Shown here piece by piece: positions 1 through 11,563 of a stretch of 64,000 bases of DNA. Positions within the stretch are counted from its first letter, which is position 1; every line of letters begins with the position of its first letter. The DNA lies in assembly GCA_024196135.1 (NCBI GenBank), contig JAMQCK010000024.1, forward strand, positions 107,550 to 171,549, written 5' to 3'. Source of the stretch: Pleurotus ostreatus/Saccharomyces cerevisiae fusant. Taxonomy: Eukaryota > Opisthokonta. The position numbers and the translations under genes were made by a program. A model generated the notes under the pieces. That model was not told the DNA's origin. It worked only from the letters and a program-made list of their open reading frames with translations, and did no database searches.

Positions 1-1434
1 GGCACGGCTATGCCGTCTAGCTCCGTGTCGTCGGCGTTGACAATGCGAAGCATGGGCGAGACCACGCCATGCGAAAGGCGCAGGGATTCCTTGATCACCG
101 CAGTCTGAAAGAGTACATGTCGTAAGAAACTGATCTTCATAGTCGACTTCGGACTTACCAAGTACGGTAGCTTCTCCACAACCTCGAACGAGATGGTTTG
201 AGGGTCCGGGATTGCCTCCTTCAATTCGGCAACAAACCTGCTATGGACCTTCGCGTTGTTCAGGATATGATAGCATCCGACAATACTCGCATTGGCGGTA
301 GTGTGGCTTCCCGCCAGCTGCAGATTCATAGCCTCGTCGAGCAACGAGCTCCGAGGCGGAATCTCTGGGAAGCCCTTCTCCGGGTGCGGCCTGAGCAGGT
401 AGTGATACACTGTCTCGTGCGGCGCGTCCTCCAGCGCACTCGGGTCTCGCAAAAGCCTGTCAATCTGCGCCAGGAGCTTCGTCCGCATTTGCGCGCGCCC
501 GGGCACGCCGCGACCCAAGGGCTTAAGGAGTCTCAGGACGAAGGTTTGGAGCGGGAGCAGTCCCGGGATGGCCTTGAAGACTAGGTTGTAACTAGAGGAC
601 AGTTCGGCGTCGATGATGATGGGGTGGCTGAAGTTAGGGGCGTCGAGGGCGTCGTAGCATTCGCCGAAGCAGTAGGAGTAGATGATGTCGAAGGTCATGG
701 ACCGGATGGCGCGGAATACGTCGACGGGCTTCGAGGTGTCCTTGAACTCGAGGAGCTTTCCGGTGAATTTATCGACCTGCGGAAAAGGTCAGCATGATCA
801 TGTGTGCAGGTAGGTCAGTTCGCGGGCTCACCTTCTCGCGTATGAGCGGCTCCAGCTTGAGGATAGCGCGGCGGGAGAAGAGCGGGCTAATCACGTCCCG
901 GCGGGCTTTCGCGAAGGCGGGGTCCACGCTTCCAAAGGACGACATGGGCTGCGAGAATCCGCGATACAGCGCATGGTCCTTCACGAAAGACGTCCCTCTC
1001 GTATAGACCTTGCTATACACCTCGGGGTTACTGAAGTGAAGCTACGGAGGGTAAGCGTCATGTGTCGCATAACGCAAGGACACATACAGAATTGGGGCCC
1101 ATTCGCACGACAGGGCCTGCAAGAAGTTCGTCTGAGTACCCTCGGGCATGTCATAGAGCCGAGAAGCTCACCATAGATAGAATGCAACTTCTGCAGCTGG
1201 TACACCAGATCTCCATTCTTCAGGACCTCAAAGTATGTGACATAGTAATCCGTGAGGGCACCTAGCAAGGGACCTGGAATACCGGCAAGTGGGTGAAAGA
1301 GTAGTCTGAGGTCTGACTGAGCGCAGTACTTTGCGTGAAGGCAGAATGGGTGCTCACCTGTACACCCCCAGGCCGATGAGACAGACGACGACGAGAGCAG
1401 CCCCGTACGTCGAGAAAGTCCCGAGGTCAGTCAT
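1..1434 (-). CDS. Cytochrome P450 monooxygenase, 3' end missing
   Basis: Membrane-bound haem-thiolate monooxygenase, probably in the ER. Exons I can place: 1434-1358, 1305-1172, 1116-1088, 1041-832, 776-159 and from 104 beyond the window start; phases agree across all of them. The protein starts MTDLGTFSTYGAALVV, a short N-terminal membrane anchor, followed by a proline-rich hinge (HPLAGIPGP). The I-helix oxygen-binding motif AGSHTTA lies near 305-330 and the K-helix ExxR motif (ESLR) near 80-92. The PERF region and the haem-binding cysteine loop lie beyond the window, so integrity of the 3' end cannot be judged. A TATAAG box sits about 40 nt upstream of the start. Substrate and CYP family cannot be assigned from sequence alone; fungal P450s of this layout act in secondary metabolism or xenobiotic and lignin-fragment oxidation. 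Confidence 0.93.
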
Positions 1435-1473
1435 TGTGTGGGGATGAAGAGGCTGCGGAGAAGGCGGGGCCGC

Positions 1474-1479
1474 CTTATA
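1474..1479 (-). promoter_or_regulatory. TATA box of the P450 gene
   Basis: TATAAG read on the minus strand, about 40 nt upstream of the P450 ATG at 1434. It lies in the 404-bp space 1435-1838 between the divergent P450 and BTB genes, which I expect to carry both promoters. No other clear motif was seen there. Confidence 0.5.
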
Positions 1480-1838
1480 AGGAGAGGGACTGAATAGCAA
1501 CGTCACTCTTTCATTGCTGCACCGCGACTTACATACAGCGGCGTATGTTAGCTTACGGCGCGCCCTTAGAGCGCTAAACTGTCAGGAGAAGAGCGGTCAT
1601 TCCACGCGCCTCAAATGCAACCCAGGGTGGGTCAGACTATGCATTAGAATCATTGATGAGGCATTGGAGAGGACCCGCGTCAAAGTATCGCATAGTAATC
1701 GACATGGTGGTTGGGAGCAGGCCGTAAATGAACTTGACGTCGGGATTTGCCGACGGAAGGAGGGCACACCGGGCCGGAGAGCGAGTGCGTCGAAATAAGC
1801 GCCCACGCGCCCTGCCCTGACCTTTGGACGGACGGCCG

Positions 1839-4138
1839 ATGTCTGACCTTGCCCGCACCTCCACGCCTTTGTCCTCTTCGCCTGGTCGTCCTGTCCCTCT
1901 CGCTCGCCCTGGGTGGCCCTGGTCGTCCAACATAATCTCCCACCGCGGCTCGCTGTCGTCGGTGCACTCAACAGCGTCGACACCGAGCTCTGCACCTGCG
2001 CCACCGGGCTGGGACAATAGGCCATCTGTGATACCCGGGTCGTCTGGCACGCTACCGGCTACTGTGTGGCATCCGGGAACTTTGGGAAGGACGTCTTCGA
2101 GAACGGGCATGTCTTCGATGGAAGAGAACACGCGGCAATGGACGTTCATGGTGCGTTTGTCCTTGCAACGAACTTATGCTTGGATCTAACCAGCATGAAG
2201 GGATTCGAGTGGATGGTCAAGGATGTGCAGAAGCTGTGCGACGTGATCGAAGGCGTTGGAGAGGACGAGAGTAGCGAGGAACACGAGGACTTTGACATCC
2301 TGAAGCAATCGCCCGTGCTTGACAATCGCTTCAAGCTGGAAATTGGTATGCAACGTGCCGCTTCCTCACATAAGATGCATCGCTGACCCGCTGCACAAAG
2401 CGCGCACGCCCCTAGCTGAAGGCGACGAGAACCAGAAACCTTCCCTTTCCCTGTACATCACCCTCCTTACGTTCGACTTCGCGCATCCCGAGTACGAGAT
2501 GTGCGCAACGATGATGACCGCCATCAAGAGCCTAGACGATCGCGTCGGTGGCCCTCGTCCAAACTGGGTCTGGGAGCACTGGCATCCTGACTGGGTCTTC
2601 CGACGCGAAAGTGAAGTGTGGGGTGAGCGAATTCGTCAGCGTTATGGCGCGAATGATGCTGATCCTTGCAGAATGCCCTCTGCCACCATTATCGGCTCTG
2701 TTGCAGAATCCTGCTGTGAAGGAGAAGGATGCCCTGGTGATCAGTCAGTGGCCTCAAAGTCCATCGAGACCATGCGTCTAACCTCCATCGAGGCCTCGAG
2801 ATCCATTGCCCTGTCAGCGTCTTCCCGCAACATCCCTCTGGCTACTACGTTCCTCGAGACCTTCTAGAGGGTATTGAGGCATCTTTGGACAACCCAAGTG
2901 CGTGTCTCCACTGTGGTCAGATTCGTAGCTGACGCGATCCTGCAGACACCGGAGATGTCCGTTTTGTCTGCCTCGAGCGATATAGCGAAGCCCAGCATTC
3001 GCCAAACCCCAACGAGGGCGACAGGCGCGAATCGGATGGGTCGTCATCGCACTCTAGTATGCCCTTGACAGCGCGCAAGCGCGTCATCTACGCGCACTCC
3101 GACATTCTCACTCGCCGCTCCGAATACTTTGCCACCATGCTCAACTCGTCCTTCGCCGAGAACCCTACCCTCGCACCGGGAGAGCGCAAGACATATACTA
3201 TCGTGGTTGAAGAGGCGGACTTCGAAACGATCTACTGGCTCTTGAAGTACTGTTATGCGAACTGGCTGATGCTGAAGGAGCAGGATGACCCTCGGGCGGC
3301 GGTCAACAATATTGGTACGGGTTGGAGCGCGCGATGGCTCACGACAAGGGGAGGCGAATGGGATTGGAAGACGTATAGCAGTGGCACAGACGAGAGCGTT
3401 GCCGAGGGCAGCGTAGCTAGTGCGGAGACACACCCCACCGAAGATAGTGGTCCGACGAAAGCGAGGATGGCGACGACCATCCCGCCTTCTGTTTCCACCA
3501 TGCGCACAACGTCGACTGCCCGGCCGCCTCCCTCGTCAGCCGCAAAGCCTCCTACGACCCCAGGTCGGCCCCCACAACCCTCGACTGCCCGCCGCGCCGC
3601 CTCCCAAGGCACCTCCCCCATCCCCATCGACCGCGGCAAGACCGTCCCGCCCATGCCCCTCACCATGCCGCCCTCCAACTACCCCGCTGGCGCCCACTAC
3701 CCCGTCTCCCCCCACAACACGCGCGCCGCCCTCGTCGCCTCCCCCGACCCGCACCCGCACCCGACGCCCGCGCCGCCGCCCGCGAGCGCGCTCTCGATGT
3801 ACCAGGTCGCGCACCGCTATGCGATGCCCGCGCTCGCCGCGCTCGCGCAGGAGCACATGATGAACACGCTGACGCCGCGGGGGAGCTTCGCGCTGCTGCT
3901 CGCGACGGCGGTGTGGGAGGAGCTGCATGCGCTGGTGCAGGACTATGTGGTGGAGAAGTGGGATGAGGTGAGCGCGAGTGAGGAGTTTGAGGAGTGCTGT
4001 CGGGAGGTGGCGGCGGGAGAGTGAGTTCTCGAGTCTGTGTGAAAGGATGCGATTGCTGATTTCTCCATCAGGTGGGGCGACGATGGTGGCAAGACGATGA
4101 TGGCACTGTTCCGGCGGCTGCGCGCGCCGACTCACTGA
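1839..4138 (+). CDS. BTB/POZ domain protein
   Basis: Seven exons join without frame conflict: 1839-2150, 2201-2345, 2401-2622, 2672-2743, 2793-2897, 2946-4020 and 4072-4138, giving 665 residues. The N-terminal part carries the conserved segment WTFMGFEWMVKDVQKL, then SLSLYITLLTFDFAH. It is followed by YYVPRDLLEGIEASLDNP and NTGDVRFVCLE, then the BTB core (YAHSDILTRRSEYFATML) typical of a large basidiomycete family. The BTB fold is interrupted by a long Pro/Ser/Thr-rich insert (about 3400-3790) before its last helices (YQVAHRYAMPALAALAQEHM). BTB proteins mediate dimerisation and often recruit substrates to cullin-3 ubiquitin ligases; the specific partner is unknown. The start is the first in-frame ATG; an ATG at 1824 in the same frame is also possible. 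Exon 2 uses the acceptor ending at 2200, which restores the family motif. Confidence 0.88.
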
Positions 4139-5034
4139 GGAAAGGGCTGATCACGACATTCAATGGACGTCTTTGATTCTTGGAACTTGCATATGGATAG
4201 GACCCTGGAGGTTTTTGTCTGCACCGCCTAATTGTGTATCAACATCGTATCTCCGGAAAGACGTGGAAGCAATGATAGGCGCGCTGCGAAAAGACGAGGC
4301 GTTGCCACACCCAAAGTTCGATTTGTCCGTGGCCACCGGTAGGTGGCTGATGCCTCCTAGCGCGCAGCGCTGAAGGGTGTTGGGCGCAGTAAGTGCCTTG
4401 TCTTCTGTGGCCGACGACGCTCAACAAGTGGCCCCTGCCAGGCTTCAGGTCGACTCCTCCAGGTGCTTGCATTGTACTAGGTTGTTGCATTGAAAGTGCG
4501 CATGTCACCTTGAGCCCTGACAAACGCCGGCCGAATTATGCATGCCTCACGTCCGGCAAGCTTTTGTTTGTGTATGACTTCACGTGCGCGCACAGGCCGA
4601 AGCCCGTCGCCTGGCAACGAGAGGACGGTCGCCACTAACAAGATAACTGTTTTGCGCCATGTCCTGGGCACCAATATCCAGCTACTCGCCACCTCTGCGC
4701 CCTAGGTCTAGCATCGAGTTTGTGGAGTACACCTTCAAAAGCCTGCAGTCCAAGTTGCATGACATATGGTGCTCTCCGGCGCCTTCCAGCTCGCTTTCTT
4801 TGGCCACGGCACTGAGTTACCGTGCCGCACGCTACGATGGCCAGAAGGAAATATCTCCATCCAGAAAGGATTGTGTCGAGAGAAATCATAGGAGCAATCA
4901 AGGATGTCGCGCGCCATAAAGCTATATAAGATATCTCGCTGAGAGCGCTTTCCTCACTGCCCAAGCCCCCATAGGCCTACCGAGCCTGTGCTCCCTCCTG
5001 TTCTCCACTAAGTATAAGCCAACGAAGGTCCTCA
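4139..5034. other. Intergenic region, no gene seen
   Basis: 896 bp between the BTB gene and the zinc-finger gene. Only short ORFs lacking recognisable domains occur. A TATATAAG sequence at 4923-4930, about 105 nt before the zinc-finger ATG, is a plausible promoter element. Confidence 0.6.
4923..4930 (+). promoter_or_regulatory. TATA box of the C2H2 zinc-finger gene
   Basis: TATATAAG about 105 nt upstream of the ATG at 5035, at a spacing that leaves room for a short 5' UTR. Confidence 0.5.
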
Positions 5035-6450
5035 ATGCCGAAGATGCCTGGCCCCCCGCGTACTCAGGTGGGTGTACGGACTTCCGTTCTGGGGTGGCAC
5101 GCCACTAACATGGGTGCCTTCTAGTCCAAGCGTCGATACACCCCAGACACCCTCCCCGGATTCACTTGTAAACGGTGCGATGACTGTGGCAGGCGCGTCG
5201 TCAGCCGGCCCGACCAGCAGCGCCATGCGAACCTGCACCTCCCGCCCGAGTACGACAACATCAAGTAGTGCGTGTATCTACATCGTTCCTTTGCGCGCGC
5301 AGTCTTACGAATATATCTTCAGTCCACATGCCTGCGACTGGCCGAGATGCACAAACCGATTCTCGCAAGCAAGCGCCTTGCAAGACCATATCAACGTACA
5401 GTAAGGCCTCGTCGCACTCAGTTTGCCACACCTGGGATACTGATCGTCCATTGTAGCACCGGTGCACGGCCTCACAAGTGTCCAGAATGCTCCAAGGGCT
5501 TCGCCAACGCCGGCAATCTTCATCATCATCGCGGACGCGCCCACCAGTACAAGTCGGACAAGACTCGGGGGCGGCGCAAGTCGCCTCGCGCAGCGCCATA
5601 CACGAAGAGACGCAAGGCTGCGCGCACTCCATCGCCCTCAGTGTCAGACCGGTCTGAGGACGTGCACGATTCTCAGGACTCGCCATTGCCCGCCGATGCC
5701 CCTACCACGGCCTCTGGCTCTGCCACAGCCTATGCGCCCGAGATCTCCCCTGCCGCCTCGTTCTCGTCGAGCTTCGCTGGGCCGTCATCGCAGCCCTCGC
5801 CCGCGGATGCAGTCTTTCTTTGGACCAACGACAACAACCGTGCTTGCGTGCCCGTCGCTGGGCCGTCTCGCTTCAACGCGCCCACTCCAGCTGAGACCTC
5901 GTATGCATGCGACGCGTCCCTGCCTGTCGGAACGTCGTATCCCTTCCTTGGCCAGGGCTTTGTCGACTTTTCTAACATTCCGACTCAGCAGTCAGACGAC
6001 GGGCTCATGTTTACTCCTCCTCAACGCAACTTCAACCTTCCCCTGAACGACCCTACTCTTCCCCTAGACCGTTCTAACCTGCCCTTCGACACCTCTTCCA
6101 TCCCGCTAGACTCTTCTTTCCCCATCGATACCCCAAATTTCTCCCTAGATGTGTTCAACGTTCCCGCGAACTCCCTTGGTTTCGATTTCTTTGGATACCC
6201 TTTGGATGCTCCTCTTCCGCCGCTGAACGATCCTTTCTCCCCGCTCGAAGCTCGTGCTCCGAGCTCCTTCAATGGTCAGACTACCTACAACGGTCAAACT
6301 CCCTTCGACAGCCATCCCTTCGGGTCCTTCAATGACCAAACGCCGTACACTGCCGACCCGCCTCAACCGCGAGTCAATTTCGCACACGACGGCCTCGAGG
6401 ACACTCCCCGTCATATCTTCACCGGCCTCCGGTTCACCCACCCTCATTAG
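5035..6450 (+). CDS. C2H2 zinc-finger protein, putative transcription factor
   Basis: Four exons (5035-5067, 5125-5267, 5323-5400, 5457-6450) join in phase to 415 residues. The N-terminal third holds zinc-finger-like modules: an atypical one with clustered cysteines (CKRCDDCGRR ... HANLH), then a classical finger CDWPRCTNRFSQ ... HINVH completed across the exon 3/4 junction, then CPECSKGFANAGNLHHH ... H. A Lys/Arg-rich stretch after the last finger (RGRRKSPRAAPYTKRRK) looks like a nuclear localisation signal. The rest is Ser/Pro-rich and then holds a run of short degenerate repeats around L-P-L-D/N (about 6030-6200), a likely intrinsically disordered activation region. A DNA-binding transcription factor role is inferred from the fingers and basic region; target genes are unknown. 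Confidence 0.87.
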
Positions 6451-7055
6451 TAGTTCATCGCTGGGGTCTGCTGGGATACTGGCGAGTCGTTCGGACTGAC
6501 TTGTAACGTGGCATACTTACTTTACTGACTCCTACTACCTAATTCTGCATTCGGAATACCCACGGAACTTTGAAAGCATCTCCATCTCCCACACAGAACC
6601 AATGTACACTAACTTACGTAGAAGACTCGGCACATAGAATTGACTCTGATGCCATAGATGTTCTGCTGAATCTCCTTAGTGTGCGGCCGGCAATGATCTC
6701 GGGGTCCCCAAGCCCTCCTGCTACAAGCCGTCAGAAATAGGGAAGGAACAGACTTGAGCCTAGCCATAGGAAAGTAAGATGCCGCTGAGCATCCGGCGAG
6801 CCTCGTCTGAAACCTCGATAAAGCTCTCGGCGGCCACTTATGGACCCCACGCCGGCCATTGTGGACCCCGCGCCGGCTGCGCACGTGACCTTATCTCGCG
6901 GGGCAAGGTCGATCGGATTCTGGACAACGCGCCGCTCGCCCTCGCGATCCGCGCGGGGCATATAAAGCCTGATAGCACTCCGTCCCTCGCGCGGAATACC
7001 CCTTTCCCCATCCTCATCCTCCCTTTTCCCTCTCCTTGACCGGACGACCAGCACG
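6451..7055. other. Intergenic region, no gene seen
   Basis: 605 bp between the zinc-finger and dioxygenase genes. It contains the presumed 3' UTR of the former and the promoter of the latter; no open frame with family resemblance was found. Confidence 0.6.
6961..6966 (+). promoter_or_regulatory. TATA box of the dioxygenase gene
   Basis: TATAAA 90 nt before the ATG at 7056, followed by a CT-rich leader typical of well-expressed fungal promoters. Confidence 0.6.
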
Positions 7056-8757
7056 ATGCCCCTCCTCACCGCGCGTCTGGCGCACCTTGCGCGCGCTTCT
7101 ACCTCCTCGGGCGCTTACACATCCCCATCGCTCTGTTTCGCTCGTACTCTCGCGACCATCTCCCCCGCCTCCCCCTCCTTCCACATCCCCGTGATCGACT
7201 TCAGCAAGTTCCGCGCCGCGGCGACGCCCGCGGAGAAGAAGGCGACCGCGGACGAGATCGTCGGCGCGCTGAAGGGCGCCGGGTTCATGTACCTCGCGAA
7301 GCATGGGATACCAGAGGCGACGGTGGAGCGGGCGTTCGCGGAGAGCAGGGGGTTCTTTGGGATGCCTAGGGAGAGGAAGGTGAGTTAGGAGTGATGGGTC
7401 TGGTCTATATGTCATTCTCTCGCCCATGATCACTTTCTTCTATCGCCCATGATCGCTTCAAGAGTCCCCCTGCGTTCAGTGCATGCGCCAACTCTCTTTC
7501 TCCTCTGATTGTGACCCCTGCGCCGCTGTGTATACCTTTCGTACTAACGCGAACTTCTCTTAGGACCGCCTCGCGTGGGCAGATCCACGGTCGAACCGCG
7601 GTTACGTAGCCGTTGGACGTGAGCGTGTAACGCAGAGCCAGGACGCAGCTGCCATCGCAGCGATGCGCGAGAAGGCGCCAGACTACAAGGGTGAGTGAAC
7701 CCATTCACTTGCTTGAGGGTCAAATGCACCCCCCCCTCTACGGCCCTCGCTCTTGAGTCGAAGACTTTATCCCTCTCCATCCTCTTTGCCCCCATCTCTC
7801 CGCCAAGCATCCGTCGTACCTCTACCTGCATCACCTCGAAAGACGGGAAAAGGTTATGCTAATGACTATGCAGAAAGTATGGAGATCGGCCGCGACTGGG
7901 ACTCCGTATGGCCAAATCAGTGGCCAACCGATGAGGAGCTGCCCACCTTCAAGCCCTTCATGCTGTCATTCTTCCAGGTAAGCTCAAATACTACTCTGGT
8001 TTCCAACAGAGCGATTCAATCAAGGCCGACGCGCTGACACTGGCGTAGACGTGTCACGAGTTGCACATGGTCGTTATGCGCTCAATTGCTCTGGGCTTGG
8101 ACTTGCAGGAGGACTTCTTCGACGACAAAATCGACAAGCAGTGCCATAACCTTCGTCTGCTTTCTTACCCGCCTATCAAGCGGGCGATCTTGGACAAGGA
8201 CACCGATCAGGCTCGTGCTGGCGCGCACAGCGGTATGCATGCGTCCTCGTATACGTATCGCAGGCCATTTGCTCATGACCTTTGTAAAGATTACGGCACT
8301 TTGACACTCCTCTTCCAGGTGATACCGAAGGCCCTCCTCTATCGATGAAGCTCAAACCTTTCCTAGGATCAAGTAGGCGGCCTGCAGGTCCAGAACCCGC
8401 ACACGGGTGAATATCTCCCGGCGACGCCCATCCCAGGCACGATCGTCATTAACGTTGGTGACCTGCTCTCGCGATGGAGCAACGACGTTTTGCGGTCGAC
8501 CCTCCACCGCGTTGTTGCGCCGCCTGCGCAGGCGATCAGCGAGACGGAGGCGATGACGCCGGCCAGGCAGTCGATTGCGTTCTTCAGCAACCCGAATTTC
8601 GATGCGGAGATTGAGTGCCTGCCGAACTGTGGGGTGACGGTGAGTTATGGGCTCGCAGGCGTCAGGACGTTGGCTGACACTCAATGAACAGCCGAAGTAC
8701 CCGCCGGTCAACACCGACAAGTACATTGTCGGGCGTCTGGCGGATACGTATGTCTGA
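7056..8757 (+). CDS. 2-oxoglutarate/Fe(II)-dependent dioxygenase (isopenicillin-N-synthase-like)
   Basis: Seven exons (7056-7379, 7564-7690, 7874-7977, 8049-8232, 8290-8318, 8367-8639, 8692-8757) join in phase to 368 residues. The N-terminal DIOX_N region (FHIPVIDFSKF, HGIPEATVERAFAES) precedes a double-stranded beta-helix with the iron triad H-x-D (AHSDYGTLTLLFQ, split across the exon 4/5 boundary) and distal H (STLHRVV). The 2-oxoglutarate-binding R-x-S is at ARQSIAFF. The first 45 residues are rich in Arg, Ser, Ala and Thr with no acidic residue before the domain, which looks like a mitochondrial transit peptide; this is unusual for the family. Family members hydroxylate, desaturate or cyclise small metabolites; the substrate is unknown. 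The next gene on the same strand, RCC1, is unrelated. Confidence 0.92.
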
Positions 8758-9021
8758 GGGAAATAGTGTAGTTAGGACTACATGTTGTATACTGATCTTT
8801 CATGGATTATGGGCATGAATTTTGCACTGGGGCTTCTGCTGCAGCCCGGATCGCTGTTGATCGGATATGCGACGCGTCTGGTCACGACACCGCGGTTGTG
8901 GCGTTGACGTCACGTGTCGGCGTCTGATGGGCCATCGGAGGCATAAAAATGGGCTGGTAGTTGGTGTCCGCCATCTCCCGTCTCGCTGCCTGCCTCATTT
9001 CGTGACTAAGCATCGCCAACG

Positions 9022-10878
9022 ATGCCTCCCCGTCGCGCCCGTGCAGCGTCCGCAAAGCCAGCAGACGACCAGGAAGCCCCCGCCGTGAACGGTCGGGCGA
9101 AACCGAAGTCTACAGCTGCCGCCGCCACCACCACTCGCAAGCGCACCCCATCCAAAGCGCGCTCCACATCGCCCCCCGCGAAGCGCCAGCGCAAGACCCT
9201 CCAGCCGGCCGACAACGTCCCGCAGGAGGAGGCGAAGAAGGCGCCCGCGCGCCCTCGAGCTGGCCAGAAGGCGAAGGCAGAGGACGAGCCCGCGCCGCCC
9301 GCCAGACGCGGCCGCCAGCGCACACCCGGCCCCACGAAGGCGGCTGCCACTGAGGCACCCAAGGCCCAGCCCAAGCCACGCGCAAAAACACCCGTCAAGG
9401 CCGCCGAGAAGCGCCCCCAGGTCAAGCCCTACCTCAATCCCCTCCCGACTCCCCCGCCCAAGCAGCGCCCCGGGCTCGTCGCCTTCGCATGGGGCGCGGG
9501 CAACTTTGGCCAGTTTGGCATGGGCCCCGATTATCTCGGCGAGTTTGACAAGCCGAAGAAAAATGCTTGGGTGGAGGAGGGGATCGAGGACGGCAAGTTC
9601 GGCGAGGAAGGCGCGGGCATCGAGAGCGTTGCATCTGGCGGCCTCCACAGCGTGTTCGTGGATGAACGTGGCACGGTGAGTGTTCTTCGCATTAGTCATG
9701 CGCTGCGTGCTGACCTCATCGGCTAGGTGTGGACGTGTGGTGTAAACGATGATGCTGCCCTTGGCCGTGTCACGCAGAACGTCCCTAACCCGGAGAAACC
9801 CAACGAATTCCTCGATGTTGACGAACTCACGTCCTACCCCCACCCTATCCAAAGCCTCATTGACGAGGGCTTCCGCGCAGTCAAGGTAGTTGCTGGCGAT
9901 AGCATCAATGCCGCTCTCAGTGATGCTGGTGAACTTCGCCTCTGGGGTTCCTTCCGGGTATGTAAAGCTGTGTCTGACGGTATTCACGATACTGACGTTG
10001 CTTAGGCTAACGAAGGCTCCTTGGGCTTCTCAAAAGCCCTCAAGCACCAGTTCAACCCCGTCCCTGTCACGATGGACCTCATCAACAAGCCCGGCGACTA
10101 CGAAAAGATAGCGTCTGTCGCCTGTGGCGGCAACCACATCCTTGCTCTCACCACCTACGGCAACATCTTCACCTGGGGCGCCGGCGAGCAATGTCAGCTC
10201 GGTCGGAAAGTCCTCGAAGGCCGGAAGATTGACGGCACCACGCCACGGAAAATCAAGGTCGGCAAGCGCAACAACGCGCCCGTCCTCATCGGCGCGGGCA
10301 TGTACCACTCCTTTGCTGTCACCGAGAAGGGCGACGTCTACGGCTGGGGCCTGAACACCATGGGCCAGACCGGCACGGGCTACTACCGCCCCTCCGACAG
10401 CGAGGTCGTCCTCCCCAAGCCCGTCATTGGGCTGCACCCCGACGACCTCGACGGCGCACGCGTCATCAAGATTGTCGGCGGCGAGCACCACACGCTCTTC
10501 CTCACCTCCGACGGGCGCGTCTTCGCCTGCGGGCGCTCGAACGTCGGCCAGCTCGGGCTGCCCGACGACCACGAGGCGTTCCAGGACCGGGAGGACAGCG
10601 ACTTCGTGGACGTGCCCGTGCAGGTGCCGATGCCCGACGAGCACGACGACGACCCGGTGGTCGACATCTCGTGCGGGCCGCACAGCAATATGGCGGTCAC
10701 GCGCGACGGGGCGCTCTACTCGTGGGGGCAGGGCACGCAGGGTGAGCTCGGCGTGCCGGATGTGGAGGTGCGCACGCCGAGGCAGATCGTGCGCCGTGAG
10801 GGAGGGTCGTGGGCGGCGGTCACCGTGGCGTGTGGTGGTCAGCATACCATCGGGTTGTTTAGGAAGAAGCAGAAGTAG
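9022..10878 (+). CDS. RCC1: RCC1, Ran GDP/GTP exchange factor
   Basis: Three exons (9022-9675, 9727-9957, 10006-10878) give 585 residues. The first 140 or so are a Lys/Arg/Ala/Pro-rich disordered tail (KPKSTAAAATTTRKR, SPPAKRQRK) that would carry nuclear import and chromatin-binding functions. Then come seven RCC1 beta-propeller blades recognisable by repeats such as FAWGAGNFGQFGMGP, VWTCGVNDDAALGR, IFTWGAGEQCQLGR, VYGWGLNTMGQTG, VFACGRSNVGQLG and LYSWGQGTQGELG. The blade with RLWGSFR resembles fungal Srm1/Pim1, the Ran exchange factors, better than generic RCC1-repeat proteins. The expected role is loading Ran with GTP on chromatin to drive nucleocytoplasmic transport and spindle control. 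An A-rich CATAAAAA about 75 nt upstream may act as a TATA element. Confidence 0.9.
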
Positions 10879-11563
10879 GCGAGCGAAGGCGTCTAGCCGA
10901 GTTTGCCATGCTTCGTCGCCTTCCTGCCCTTCACTTGCCTCTCATTCCCGGATCCACCCGCGACATCGTCCTAGTACCGCTGCTTCATAGAGCATATTCT
11001 GTATTCCCTGCACCACTGACGATTCTGCATACGCTTTGTCCTCATCAAAGTCATCTACGTGTTACGCCTTATCCTCCTTCACAAATCCACTTACGTGCTT
11101 TCATGTCTGCTCATGGACTGTTACTTTCTGTCATGGACTCCTGTCATGATACTCTATTCTATGGCCCGTAGCAGTACGTACCATCATACCGACAAAGCAT
11201 GTTACGCGACACACAACAACAGTAGGTAGATTTTTTGCATTCCAATCGATACAGCCAGAAAAGCATGTTTCCATGCTACTCAGCATGTTGTGTTCTGTTG
11301 TTCATCGAACGTCTGCCCTGGGAAAGAGACTGGTGGACTGAAGCTGGGATTGTTGACCTTTGTTGTGTGGCCATAAGATGCCAAATTGGGCGCGAAGATG
11401 AATGCTGGGCAGGAGCGTAGCCAGACGTCGTCCTCAACACCTGATAGTACGGAGCGGAGTAGATAGTCTACAGAATAGTTATACAATAGGGCTCGTCGCT
11501 GCAGCAAAGAGAGCTGCAGTGCTTGCTATGGTGTACATTTTGTTTGGATCGACATGGCTGCTC
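10879..11563. other. Convergent 3' intergenic region, no gene seen
   Basis: 685 bp between the 3' ends of RCC1 (plus) and deoxyhypusine hydroxylase (minus). AT-richer than its flanks and holding only short ORFs; consistent with two 3' UTRs. Confidence 0.6.

Noticed and set aside
10030..10845. A 271-codon minus-strand frame antisense to RCC1
   Set aside because: Mirror of a GC-rich coding exon; the plus strand carries clear RCC1 repeats.
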